From: Paracoccaceae bacterium
Lineage (GTDB): Bacteria > Pseudomonadota > Alphaproteobacteria > Rhodobacterales > Rhodobacteraceae
Direction of reading: 5' to 3'
Length of the DNA stretch: 64,000 bases
NCBI GenBank assembly: GCA_022448245.1
Contig: JAKVCO010000016.1
Location: 1-64,000 of the forward strand
Each line of letters opens with the position of its first letter. Position 1 is the stretch's first letter. Below the pieces are notes generated by a model. The model was not told the origin of the DNA, did not search any database, and worked only from the letters and a program-made list of their open reading frames with translations. The translations under genes were made by a program, and so were the position numbers. Positions 48,319-56,378 of this stretch are shown here, in pieces.

Positions 48319-49605
48319 ATGATCGACATCGCGACACGCGTGTGGAATCACAAATGGAAAATCGATCCGATCGTTCGATCGCTCATTGATACCGATTTCT
48401 ACAAACTCTTGATGTGCCAGTCGGTTTTTCGGAACCGGCCAGATACGCATGTGACGTTCTCGCTGATCAATCGGTCCAAAGATATCCGCCTGGCTGAGCT
48501 CATTGACGAAGGTGAGCTGCGTGAGCAACTCGACCACATCCGCTCCTTGTCGCTGAGCCGGGGAGAAAGCACGTGGCTGAGGGGCAATACCTTCTACGGC
48601 AAGCGTCAGATGTTTCGTCCGGACTTTTTGGAGTGGTTTGAAGAGCTGCGATTGCCGCCCTACCACCTCGAAAAGCGCGATGGGCAGTACGAGCTAACCT
48701 TTGAAGGTGCGTGGCCTGAGGTGATGCTTTGGGAAATCCCCGCCCTGTCCGTTCTGATGGAGCTGCGCGGTCGCGCGGTGCTTGGGCGCATGGGCAAGTT
48801 TGAGCTTCAGGTCCTCTACGCCCGCGCCATGGCTAAGCTTTGGGAGAAAGTGGAGCGTCTGCGTAGCCTCGATGATCTGCGCATCGCTGACTTTGGCACG
48901 CGGCGCCGGCACTCGTTTCTCTGGCAGGATTGGGCCGTGCAGGCGATGATCGAGGGGCTGGGTGAACGTTTCGCGGGCACGTCGAACTGCCTGATCGCCA
49001 TGCGCCGCGAGGTGGAAGCCATCGGCACCAACGCGCACGAGCTTCCCATGGTTTATGCCGCCCTCGCCGAGAGCGATGAGGCGCTGGCCAGCGCGCCCTA
49101 CGATGTCCTCGCCGATTGGCATGAGGAGCATGACGGCAACCTCCGCATCATCTTGCCCGATACCTATGGCACCGAAGGCTTCCTGAACCGCGCGCCAGAT
49201 TGGTTGGCGGGCTGGACGGGCATCCGCATCGATTCCGGAAGCCCCGAGGAGGGGGCGGAGACCGCCATTCGTTGGTGGAAAGCGCGGGGCGAAGACCCGA
49301 CGCAAAAGCTCATCATTTTCTCGGACGGTCTCGACGTGGACAAAATCGAGGCGCTGCACCGCCAGTTCGCTGGCCGCGTGCGGGTCAGCTTTGGTTGGGG
49401 GACGCTACTGACGAACGATTTCCGCGGTCTCGACGATGGCCTCGCGCCGTTCTCGCTGGTCTGCAAAGCGGTGAGCGCGAATGGGCGCCCAACAGTGAAG
49501 CTGTCGGACAACCCGAACAAAGCCATGGGCCCGGCTGACCAGATCGAGCGCTACAAGCGGGTGTTCTCCGTCGGTCAGCAGGACGCGCTTGAGGTCGTGG
49601 TCTAG
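48319..49605 (+). CDS. pncB: Nicotinate phosphoribosyltransferase
   Basis: A 428-residue enzyme of NAD salvage that makes nicotinate mononucleotide. Family motifs: [15 protein letters not shown] near 24-38, [16 protein letters not shown] near 196, [25 protein letters not shown] near 217-241 with the active His region, and [26 protein letters not shown] toward the end. The ATG at 48319 has GGGAGAG before it. Works after pncA. Confidence 0.96.
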   Translation: MIDIATRVWNHKWKIDPIVRSLIDTDFYKLLMCQSVFRNRPDTHVTFSLINRSKDIRLAELIDEGELREQLDHIRSLSLSRGESTWLRGNTFYGKRQMFRPDFLEWFEELRLPPYHLEKRDGQYELTFEGAWPEVMLWEIPALSVLMELRGRAVLGRMGKFELQVLYARAMAKLWEKVERLRSLDDLRIADFGTRRRHSFLWQDWAVQAMIEGLGERFAGTSNCLIAMRREVEAIGTNAHELPMVYAALAESDEALASAPYDVLADWHEEHDGNLRIILPDTYGTEGFLNRAPDWLAGWTGIRIDSGSPEEGAETAIRWWKARGEDPTQKLIIFSDGLDVDKIEALHRQFAGRVRVSFGWGTLLTNDFRGLDDGLAPFSLVCKAVSANGRPTVKLSDNPNKAMGPADQIERYKRVFSVGQQDALEVVV

Positions 49606-49611
49606 CCGTGC

Positions 49612-50541
49612 CTAGCTGAGCCACCCTTCGGCGCAATGGATGGCGCGGTCAGCTTGCGACCGCTGATAGTCCGGGTCGCCCGCGCCACGCGTGATCACCC
49701 ACCCGCAAGACGCCATCGCGCGGAGCATCGTGTAGAACCGGAGCTCATCAAGGCTCGGCGCCACACGCAGCGTGCCGTAGCCCGCAATGAGCGCCGCTTC
49801 GATCACCTCCCGCTTGGGGTGCGCGTAATGCTGCACCATCGCGCTGCCGAGGTCGTAGAGACGGTAGCCAAAGCCCGCGTCATCAAAGTCGATCAGGGCG
49901 AGGCCAGCGGGCGTCGCCAGAATGTTCTCTTGCAGGCAATCCGCATGGATGAGGCCCGCATCGGCATCCTCCGTCGCCACGAGCATGTCGTAGGCGCGTG
50001 ATTTGGCGCGCAGTAGCAACTCCCCTTCCGCCTGGGTGAGGGTCGGGTTCTCCCAAAACCGGCCCCAGAGCGGTTCCTCCCCCAAAAGCGTATCGGCGTC
50101 CCACGCCGGGCGCAGGACATCGTCCGTCACAACGGCATCGGTGGCGTCATGGAAGGCCGCGATCAGGGCGCCGACCTGCGAATAGAGCGCTGTGATCTGG
50201 GCATCGTCGCCCGGCAATGGCACGGTACTTGAGCCAATGGCGGGCCCTTCGAGCCAGCTCACCACGCTCGCGTAGCTGCCGCCGTGGATCGCGCGCAAAA
50301 GCGTGCCATCGCTCGACTCCACAGGGCGCGGGCAGGGGAAGCCCACATCGGCCAGGCGCGACATCCAGCGAAGCTCGCTCTCGATGGCCATGCGGGATTG
50401 GTAGCCCGCCCGATGGACCCGTAGCGCGCGGCGTTCGCCCTTGATTGTGGCCGAGTAGACGGCATTCTCCCGCGCAGCGATAAGCTCGGGCGCGGTTTCC
50501 ACTTCGCCCCAAAGGCGCGCGATTTCGATTACGTCGGACAT
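49612..50541 (-). CDS. APH-family small-molecule kinase, hydroxylysine/ethanolamine kinase-like
   Basis: A 309-residue aminoglycoside-phosphotransferase-fold kinase. The catalytic loop GLIHADCLQENIL near 200-212 and the metal motif ALIDFDDAGFGYRLYDLG near 217-234 are intact; the N-lobe has LRVHRAGYQSR. It begins within the 3' end of a class III aminotransferase-like gene (13-bp overlap), which resembles animal phospholyases. In animals a kinase of this fold (hydroxylysine kinase) works directly with such a phospholyase, so a similar two-step pathway is a reasonable inference. Not an antibiotic-resistance gene by context. Confidence 0.8.
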   Translation of the reverse strand: MSDVIEIARLWGEVETAPELIAARENAVYSATIKGERRALRVHRAGYQSRMAIESELRWMSRLADVGFPCPRPVESSDGTLLRAIHGGSYASVVSWLEGPAIGSSTVPLPGDDAQITALYSQVGALIAAFHDATDAVVTDDVLRPAWDADTLLGEEPLWGRFWENPTLTQAEGELLLRAKSRAYDMLVATEDADAGLIHADCLQENILATPAGLALIDFDDAGFGYRLYDLGSAMVQHYAHPKREVIEAALIAGYGTLRVAPSLDELRFYTMLRAMASCGWVITRGAGDPDYQRSQADRAIHCAEGWLS

Positions 50542-51788
50542 GTCTTCAGCGCCTGTTCAAGGATCGTGGCCAGATGGTCGAGATGGTCTTCGCAAAAGGG
50601 CATGGGTGGGCGGAATTTCAGGATGTTGCGGTGGGGCCCGATCACGCCCATCAGAACACCCCTGTCTTTGAGGCCTTCGATCAGCCAGGCGCCGAGCTCG
50701 GGTGCTGGGAGCCCATCCCGCGTCAGCTCTACCGCGTAGAACTGCCCGCGACCCCGGATATGCGCCTCGGCCCGGAAATCGAGCCCGCCCAGCATGTCGA
50801 GCACCTTTGCCGACATTCGCGACGCGTGGTTGATGAGGTCTTCGTCCTCGATCACGTCCATCACGGCAGAGGCGGCCGCCATGCTCACCGGGTTGCCGCC
50901 GAAGGTGTTGAAATAGCCGAATGCCTCGCGGAAAGCCGTCATCACCCCGGGCCGCGCCACGCAAGCGGCCACAGGATGGCCATTGCCCATGGGCTTGCCC
51001 AGCGTGATGACATCCGGCGTGATGCCCAGCCAGGAATGCGACCACATTCCCCGACCCGTACGGCCAAAACCGGGCTGCACCTCATCCGCGATCAATAGCC
51101 CCCCGGCCTCGGTCACCACACGTGCCATGGGCATCAGGAAGTCATCGGGCAAATCAGGCAAGCCTTCGTTGGCGAAGATCGGGCAAAGCATGATGCCCGC
51201 GAAGCCGGATTCGTTCTCTTCCAGCTCCTGAATCGCTTGGCGCACACCCTCGGCGAACGCCTCACCTTGGGCCGCCATTGACCCGCCCAGTGGCGTCAGT
51301 GTCGTCGGCGCAGGCACGAGACGCACGTGGTCAGGATAGCCACCAATGGGCGGGCGGCGGCGCGATAGCTGAGACACCGCTGTCGTGTTGCCATGGTAGG
51401 TCGCGTCCGTGGCAATGAAACCGCGCTTGCCGGTCACTGCCTGAGCCATGCGGAGCGCGATGTCATTCGCCTCTGATCCCGAACAGACCATGATCGCCTG
51501 ATGGGGCCCGTCGAAAGTGGCCGTCAGCCGGTCGACATAGTCCACGATGCCCCGGTGCAGATACCGCGTGTGAGTGTTGAGCGTCGCCGCCTGGTTCGCG
51601 ATCGCCTCCACCACGTACGGGTGGCAATGCCCGACATGGGGCACGTTGTTGTAGCAATCGAGGTAACGATTTCCTGATGCATCCCAGAGCCAGCAGCCCT
51701 CGCCCCGAACGATCTCTACCGGGTCCCTGTAGAATGTCGGCACATTGGGCCCCAGCGCGCGGGCGCGCCGCTCCACCAGCTCATTCAT
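50529..51788 (-). CDS. Class III aminotransferase-fold PLP enzyme, phospholyase-like
   Basis: A 419-residue PLP enzyme. Segments YLDCYNNVPHVGHCHPYVVEA near 42-62, CSGSEANDIALRMAQA near 101, ADEVQPGFGRTGRGMW near 228-243, the PLP-Lys in TLGKPMGNGHPVAACV near 262, and YFNTFGGNPVSMAAASAVMDVIEDEDL are close, from memory, to the phosphoethanolamine and phosphohydroxylysine phospho-lyases (AGXT2L group) rather than to true omega-aminotransferases. Together with the following kinase it would eliminate phosphate and ammonia from a phosphorylated amino alcohol or amino acid. It overlaps arfB by 8 bp upstream. Confidence 0.85.
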   Translation of the reverse strand: MNELVERRARALGPNVPTFYRDPVEIVRGEGCWLWDASGNRYLDCYNNVPHVGHCHPYVVEAIANQAATLNTHTRYLHRGIVDYVDRLTATFDGPHQAIMVCSGSEANDIALRMAQAVTGKRGFIATDATYHGNTTAVSQLSRRRPPIGGYPDHVRLVPAPTTLTPLGGSMAAQGEAFAEGVRQAIQELEENESGFAGIMLCPIFANEGLPDLPDDFLMPMARVVTEAGGLLIADEVQPGFGRTGRGMWSHSWLGITPDVITLGKPMGNGHPVAACVARPGVMTAFREAFGYFNTFGGNPVSMAAASAVMDVIEDEDLINHASRMSAKVLDMLGGLDFRAEAHIRGRGQFYAVELTRDGLPAPELGAWLIEGLKDRGVLMGVIGPHRNILKFRPPMPFCEDHLDHLATILEQALKTCPT

Positions 51789-52203
51789 CGTTTGAGACCT
51801 TTCCCCTTAGTGCCTTCACCTGGCCGCGCTGTGTTTTGGCGGCGAGCCGGCGTCTTTGCGAGCCCAGCGTTGGCTTCGTGGGCACCCGCTTCTTTGGTTT
51901 TTCAGTGGCCTTCAGCACAAGTTCACGCAAGCGTTCGCGCGCGATTTCGCGATTGCGTGCCTGGCTGCGTGTTTCCTGCACCTGCAAAACGATGGCGCCG
52001 TCCGTCGTCCAACGCCGCCCCGCGAGGCGTTTGAGCCGTGCTTTTATTGGTTGGCTGAGGTTGGGGGACCGCTCCGCCTCGAACCTGAGCTCCACGGCGG
52101 TGTTGACCTTGTTGACGTTCTGCCCGCCCGGCCCGCTGGAGCGTGCAAAGCTCTCGGTCATTTCCCAATCTTCGAGGGTGATGTCGCCCGTGATCAGCAG
52201 CAT
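51781..52203 (-). CDS. arfB: Ribosome rescue peptidyl-tRNA hydrolase ArfB (YaeJ)
   Basis: A 140-residue protein with the release-factor GGQ motif (FARSSGPGGQNVNKVNTAVELRF near 19-42) and a basic C-terminal tail (REL, then KKRVPTKPTLGSQRRRLAAKTQRGQVKALRG) that enters the mRNA channel of stalled ribosomes. It lacks the codon-recognition domains of RF1/RF2. First gene of the overlapping group arfB-phospholyase-kinase. Confidence 0.95.
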   Translation of the reverse strand: MLLITGDITLEDWEMTESFARSSGPGGQNVNKVNTAVELRFEAERSPNLSQPIKARLKRLAGRRWTTDGAIVLQVQETRSQARNREIARERLRELVLKATEKPKKRVPTKPTLGSQRRRLAAKTQRGQVKALRGKVSNDE

Positions 52204-52267
52204 GGCTGCACCCTAAGCATGCGTTGTGGCCATTTCCATCCCTACCAAGCAGGCTATGATTGCGGCT

Positions 52268-53299
52268 ATGAACTATCTGGCTTCTCCCTCCCGCTACTCA
52301 TCCATGGTCTACCGCCGCTGCGGCGCGTCCGGCCTGAAACTGCCCGCTATCTCTTTGGGCCTTTGGCATAACTTCGGGGGCGATACCCCAGATGATCTCA
52401 AGCGTCAGCTTTGCCACACGGCGTTTGACGCGGGCATTACGCATTTCGACCTCGCCAATAACTATGGCCCCCCGGCAGGATCCGCCGAGGAGTTCTTTGG
52501 CCGCTTCATGGCCAGCGATTTCGCCGCTTACCGCGATGAGATGATTATTTCGTCCAAAGCTGGCTACCACATGTGGGAAGGTCCTTACGGCGAATGGGGC
52601 AGCCGCAAGAACCTGATCGCGTCTTGCGATCAGTCACTTAAGCGCATGGGGCTCGACTACGTCGATATCTTCTATTCGCACCGCTTTGATCCGGAGACGC
52701 CGCTAGAAGAGACGATGGGCGCTCTCGATCACATCGTCCGTTCGGGCCGCGCGCTCTACGTGGGGATCTCGTCCTACAACTCCCAACGCACGCGCGAGGC
52801 TGTGGCGATCCTGAATGATCTGGGCACGCCTTGTCTGATCCATCAGCCGTCGTACAACATGCTCAATCGCTGGGTGGAAGAGGACGGCCTCAAGGATACG
52901 CTGAAAGAACTCGGCGTGGGGTCGATTGCGTTCACGCCGCTCGCGCAGGGCCTGCTGACGCGGAAGTATCTCAATGGCATCCCTGAGGGTTCGCGCGCCA
53001 CGCAAGGCAAGTCGCTGAACCCGGCGATCTTCACTGATCGCGTGCAGCAGAGCATCCGCGACCTGACCGATATCGCCGAAGCACGGGGTCAGTCGCTCGT
53101 GCAGATGGCGCTGGCTTGGGTGCTGCGTGAAGAAGGGATCACGACGGCGCTGATCGGGGCCTCGAAGCCCGAGCAGATTGCCGAATGCGTGGGCGCTGTT
53201 GAGAACCTTGAGTTCACGGTTGAAGAGCTCGCCGCCATTGACGCCGCCGCTCAAGACGAGGCGGTCAATCTTTGGGCCCGTTCGTCAGAGACTGAGTGA
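52268..53299 (+). CDS. Aldo/keto reductase, YghZ/MgrA type
   Basis: A 343-residue aldo/keto reductase. From the ATG 52268 it reads MNYLASPSRYSSMVYRRCGASGLKLPAISLGLWHNFGG, which lines up with the start of E. coli YghZ (L-glyceraldehyde 3-phosphate reductase), so earlier in-frame starts are rejected. The catalytic set is present: D in FDLANNYGPPAGSAE near 46, K in IISSKAGYHMWEGPYGEWGS, H in IFYSHRFDPETP. NADPH-dependent reduction of aldehydes such as methylglyoxal is known for the family. Confidence 0.9.
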   Translation: MNYLASPSRYSSMVYRRCGASGLKLPAISLGLWHNFGGDTPDDLKRQLCHTAFDAGITHFDLANNYGPPAGSAEEFFGRFMASDFAAYRDEMIISSKAGYHMWEGPYGEWGSRKNLIASCDQSLKRMGLDYVDIFYSHRFDPETPLEETMGALDHIVRSGRALYVGISSYNSQRTREAVAILNDLGTPCLIHQPSYNMLNRWVEEDGLKDTLKELGVGSIAFTPLAQGLLTRKYLNGIPEGSRATQGKSLNPAIFTDRVQQSIRDLTDIAEARGQSLVQMALAWVLREEGITTALIGASKPEQIAECVGAVENLEFTVEELAAIDAAAQDEAVNLWARSSETE

Positions 53300-53466
53300 G
53301 CAGGGGCGGAATCAAGGCGAAGCCGCCGCCCCATCGACGTGCCGCCCGCCGGCGAGTCGATAGGCCACCGCCTGCGCGTCGATTGGATTTGGCGGCCAAG
53401 GTGGCGGCAGCAAAGTGAGCTGAACTGATTGCAGGTCGACACGCCGCGGCCTGTCGATGGGGCTTA

Positions 53467-54579
53467 CTACGGAAGCGTCTTCAAAAGCGCCGACATCCGT
53501 TCGAGCCCGAGGTCGAGCTTCGCCGCCGCGCCGCCTCCTACCCCAATTCGGATGTGGTCCGGCTGTCCGTAGGATGAGCCGGGGAGGAGGAAGGTCCGCT
53601 GTTCGCTGAGGAGCCTGCGGGCAAAGCTATCCCCATCGATGCCGTCCACGCGGGCGAGGCCGATGAGCCCCGCTTCGGGCTTTTGCCAGCTTAGCCGCGG
53701 CTCGGCTTCGACAAAGCGGTCGAGCTGCTCCAGCGTGGAGATGGCTTGGGAACGGGCGTCGTTCAGTTTCGCCGCGTAGCGGTCTTCGCGCATGGCGATC
53801 TCGGCGATGACCTCACCCAAGATGTTCATGATCTCGCTGGCGTTCTCCCGCAGGATGAACGCATCCTGGATCGCGCCCTGGTCCTGACAGATCATCCACC
53901 CCGTGCGGAGGCCCTGCAGGCCAAGCGCCTTTGAGACAGACCCGGTCGTGATCCCCTTCTCGTAGATTCCCGCGATTGATGGGGGGCGAGGGCCTGCCCA
54001 TTCGAGCCCGGCGTAGACCTCATCCACCAGAAGCCACGCATCCGCGCGGCGGGCGATTTCGGCGATCTCGCGCAGCTCGGCCTCGGGGATCAAGCGGCCT
54101 GTGGGATTGTTGGGGTTTGTCAGGAAGATGAGCTTGGCACCCTCGGCGGCTTCCTCCAGCGCATCAAGGGGCAGGGACCAGCCCTCTTCCTCCTGCCGTG
54201 GCACCTCGATGAGTTCTGCGCCGATGGCCTCGGCCATCACCCTCACCTGCGGCCAGCCGGGCGTTTCCGTGACGATCTTGTCGCCCGGTCCCACGAGTTG
54301 GCGCAGCGAGAGATAGTTTGCCTCTGCCGCGCCTGCGGTGATGAGCACGCTCTCCAGTGGCAGGTCGAGTGCTGAGCGGTCGAGCACGTTTTGGCGGAGC
54401 GCCGGCAGCCCACGGAAATCTTGTCCGTTCCAGTCCAGCGAAAGCTCCGGGTCGAGGTCGGCGAGGTAGTCTTTGAGCTGCGGTGGCTGGGCCAGCGAGA
54501 AGCCGATGAAGGCCTCAGGCTCGGCCTCCGTCGTCTCAAGCAGGTATTCAAAGAGGGTGTGTATCTTGACTTTATGCAT
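53467..54579 (-). CDS. Class I/II aminotransferase (PLP)
   Basis: A 370-residue fold type I aminotransferase. The motif LIFLTNPNNPTGRLIPEAE is near 160, VDEVYAGLEW near 199 and the PLP-Lys in TTGSVSKALGLQGLRTGWM near 227; LPGSSYGQPDHIRIGVG near the end carries the substrate-binding Arg. The start at 54579 is chosen since further upstream the frame is antisense to the neighbour. This ATG lies on the opposite strand of another ATG in the palindrome ATGCAT (54574-54579), head-to-head with the lactonase-like gene. Substrate unknown. Confidence 0.88.
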   Translation of the reverse strand: MHKVKIHTLFEYLLETTEAEPEAFIGFSLAQPPQLKDYLADLDPELSLDWNGQDFRGLPALRQNVLDRSALDLPLESVLITAGAAEANYLSLRQLVGPGDKIVTETPGWPQVRVMAEAIGAELIEVPRQEEEGWSLPLDALEEAAEGAKLIFLTNPNNPTGRLIPEAELREIAEIARRADAWLLVDEVYAGLEWAGPRPPSIAGIYEKGITTGSVSKALGLQGLRTGWMICQDQGAIQDAFILRENASEIMNILGEVIAEIAMREDRYAAKLNDARSQAISTLEQLDRFVEAEPRLSWQKPEAGLIGLARVDGIDGDSFARRLLSEQRTFLLPGSSYGQPDHIRIGVGGGAAAKLDLGLERMSALLKTLP

Positions 54580-54600
54580 CTCACGCGGCCCGTTGGGGGC

Positions 54601-55329
54601 ATGTTTCTGAAAGGTAGCCCCATTTCCCTGACAGTGTTGGACTACGGTTTCTTCCGTGTCCATGCAGGCCCGCGGGACATCGGGCTTATGGGGGCGCTTG
54701 TGGTTACTGATGAAGGGGAGCGGGTGCTGATCGACACAGGCATGCCCGCGAAATACGCGCGGGACCCTGCGGCGGGAACGGAAGATGGCCTCGATAGTTT
54801 TGGGCAGGTGCTGAGCATGAGCGAGGCGAACCTGCCGGCAGCTCAGCTGTCGCTATGCGGGGCCAAAGATATCGATCTGATGATCGTTACACATACGCAT
54901 ATCGACCATATTGGTGGGCTCTTTGACTATCCAGATGCGCCCACCTTGATCTCAGCCCCTGAGCGGGCCTTGCCTAAACCGCTATATTGGACGGGTGGGC
55001 AGCCGTGGGACTGGCCTGACCGCGATTGGCGCGTGATTGAGAGCGACGGAATGATCGGACCGGGGTTTGAGGTATATCTGGTGCCGGGACATGCGCCGGG
55101 GCAGCTCGCCTTTCGGGTGGCGCTGCCGGAGACGGGGCAGGTGCTTTGGTTGTCCGACGCGATCTCGCGCCCCGAAGAGGTAGGGGAGGCGTTTGACACG
55201 GCGTGGGATCCGCAAGTGGCGTTGCATCATGCAGAGCGGCTCTTGGCGCTTGATCATGATCTGGCGATTTATGGTCATGGGCCGGATCAGTGGCCTGAGT
55301 TGAAGAAGGCCCCGGAGCGGTATCTCTAG
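54601..55329 (+). CDS. MBL-fold hydrolase, N-acyl-homoserine-lactonase-like
   Basis: A 242-residue metallo-beta-lactamase-fold enzyme. The metal motif IVTHTHIDHIGGLFDYPDA is near 99-117; further ligands are in LVPGHAPGQLAF near 162 and LWLSDAISRPEE near 184, and the C-terminal YGHGPDQW provides the last His. This arrangement is that of AHL lactonases and relatives, so quorum quenching or lactone hydrolysis is possible but not proven. The ATG at 54601 with GGGGGC in front is preferred; an ATG at 54574 overlaps the start of the divergent aminotransferase. Confidence 0.82.
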   Translation: MFLKGSPISLTVLDYGFFRVHAGPRDIGLMGALVVTDEGERVLIDTGMPAKYARDPAAGTEDGLDSFGQVLSMSEANLPAAQLSLCGAKDIDLMIVTHTHIDHIGGLFDYPDAPTLISAPERALPKPLYWTGGQPWDWPDRDWRVIESDGMIGPGFEVYLVPGHAPGQLAFRVALPETGQVLWLSDAISRPEEVGEAFDTAWDPQVALHHAERLLALDHDLAIYGHGPDQWPELKKAPERYL

Positions 55330-55336
55330 TACGGAT

Positions 55337-55375
55337 GCGAGGGGCTAAGCCCCTCGCGCTCCCCGAAGTACGGGG
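55337..55375. repeat. REP-like tandem palindromes between convergent genes
   Basis: A perfect stem GCGAGGGGC/GCCCCTCGC with a 3-base loop (55337-55357), then a second hairpin CCCCG-AAGTA-CGGGG (55361-55375). It lies between the convergent stops at 55329 and 55396 and may work as a bidirectional terminator. The pattern resembles short palindromic elements I have seen dispersed in Rhodobacterales genomes; no second copy is seen in this window. Confidence 0.6.
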
Positions 55376-55395
55376 CACAGAGAAGGGCGGGCGCC

Positions 55396-56091
55396 TTAGC
55401 GGACGTCGCGGCCTTGGTTGAGGATGATGACGTTGCCGCTGCAGACATCACCCATGGGGCCAGCGAGGTGGGCGACCCAGCCGCCGATCTGTTCAGGGCG
55501 CATGGCCTCGCCATGGGGCATGGCGGCGATAGCTTTGGCGAGGGTTGCATCATCCAGCACACCAAACAGAGGCGTCTCGGTCATGGCAGGCGCGATGGAG
55601 TTCACGGCGATTTTGTCTGTGGCGTAGCGGCGAGCGAGGTCTTTGGTGAGCGTGTCCATTGCAGCTTTTGAGGCGCGGTAATGCGGCGGGTCGAAGACGT
55701 CGAAATTGTAGGCGCCGTTCGAGGAGATGTTGATGATCTTTTTGACGCCGTCGCGGCCGAGCATCAGCGGGATCGCGGCCTGACAGCAGTGGAACATGGA
55801 GGAGAAGTTGACGGCCATTTGCGCGTCGAACTCCTCCACAGGGATATCCGGGAAGTCGGACATGAAGCAGGTACCGGCGTTGTTCACTAGGGTGTCGAGG
55901 CCACCGTGTTTTGTGCCGATATCCTCGAACACCTCAGCGATCGCCTTGGCGTCGGTAAGGTCGACCTCGATGGGTTCAGTGACCGGGGACGGTTTGAGGT
56001 CGAGCCCGATGACGTGATGCGTGTCTTTGAGCGCGGCTGAGATGGCTTGCCCTAACCCTCCAGCGGCGCCGGTTACGACGGCGATTTTCAT
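55396..56091 (-). CDS. Short-chain dehydrogenase/reductase
   Basis: A 231-residue SDR. The cofactor motif TGAAGGLGQAI is near 7-17, NNAG near 68, the catalytic Ser in INISSNG and Tyr-Lys in YRASKAAMD near 147. The Asp after the second beta strand (GLDLKPSP) suggests preference for NAD. A strong ribosome site GGGAGG precedes the ATG. Upstream on the same strand lie a terminator and a mini-ORF unit. Substrate unknown. Confidence 0.88.
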   Translation of the reverse strand: MKIAVVTGAAGGLGQAISAALKDTHHVIGLDLKPSPVTEPIEVDLTDAKAIAEVFEDIGTKHGGLDTLVNNAGTCFMSDFPDIPVEEFDAQMAVNFSSMFHCCQAAIPLMLGRDGVKKIINISSNGAYNFDVFDPPHYRASKAAMDTLTKDLARRYATDKIAVNSIAPAMTETPLFGVLDDATLAKAIAAMPHGEAMRPEQIGGWVAHLAGPMGDVCSGNVIILNQGRDVR

Positions 56092-56137
56092 TTTTTCCTC
56101 CCTAAGCTTTTGGCCAGATTACCTGCTCCGCGGGAAT

Positions 56138-56173
56138 GGAAAAGGGCCGCCCCGGCGAAACGGAGCGGCCCTT
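56138..56173 (-). terminator. Rho-independent terminator (minus strand) after the mini-ORF
   Basis: Stem AAGGGCCGC/GCGGCCCTT (56142-56150 with 56165-56173), reinforced by an inner CCG/CGG pair; on the minus strand it is followed by TTTTCC. It ends the transcript of the mini-ORF or acts as an attenuator before the SDR gene 50 bases further on. Confidence 0.75.
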
Positions 56174-56247
56174 CGAAGTTTACGGAGGCAGGATCGGTTA
56201 GAACCAACCTAGCCAGCTGGGGCGCTAAAGCTGCGCCAAGGATTGCC

Positions 56248-56304
56248 TTAGAGGCTCGCCTCCCCAGTTGTCCCGACCATATTCTCCAGAACCTTCTTCG
56301 ACAC
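56248..56304 (-). CDS. Mini-ORF of 18 codons with a Shine-Dalgarno fully complementary to 16S rRNA
   Basis: On the minus strand AGAAAGGAGGTGATCCAG (56321-56304) is the exact complement of the usual 3' end of alphaproteobacterial 16S rRNA. Seven bases after its AGGAGG core a GTG opens an 18-codon frame, MSKKVLENMVGTTGEASL, ending with TAA at 56250-56248. A TTGACA lies upstream (56369-56364), with only a weak -10 (TTCTCT) 17 bases on. Downstream come a small hairpin GGCGC/GCGCC and a terminator at 56138-56173. The whole looks like an independent unit of about 200 bases: a small peptide gene, a regulatory RNA, or a leader of the SDR gene. I do not know a family for it. Confidence 0.5.
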   Translation of the reverse strand: MSKKVLENMVGTTGEASL

Positions 56305-56378
56305 TGGATCACCTCCTTTCTGAATGTTTCGCCTACTAAGAGAGAATCGCGGAGGTGTCCGTTTGTCAATGATTTCGA

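Noticed and set aside
56304-56321. Plus-strand sequence identical to the 16S rRNA 3' end, possible rRNA fragment
   Set aside because: Only 18 bases match and nothing of the rest of 16S rRNA is near; on the other strand it is placed exactly as a ribosome binding site before a GTG.
56088-56369. Minus-strand open frame of 93 codons over the mini-unit
   Set aside because: It runs through the ribosome site and the terminator stem and has no protein-like pattern; the 18-codon frame fits the signals better.
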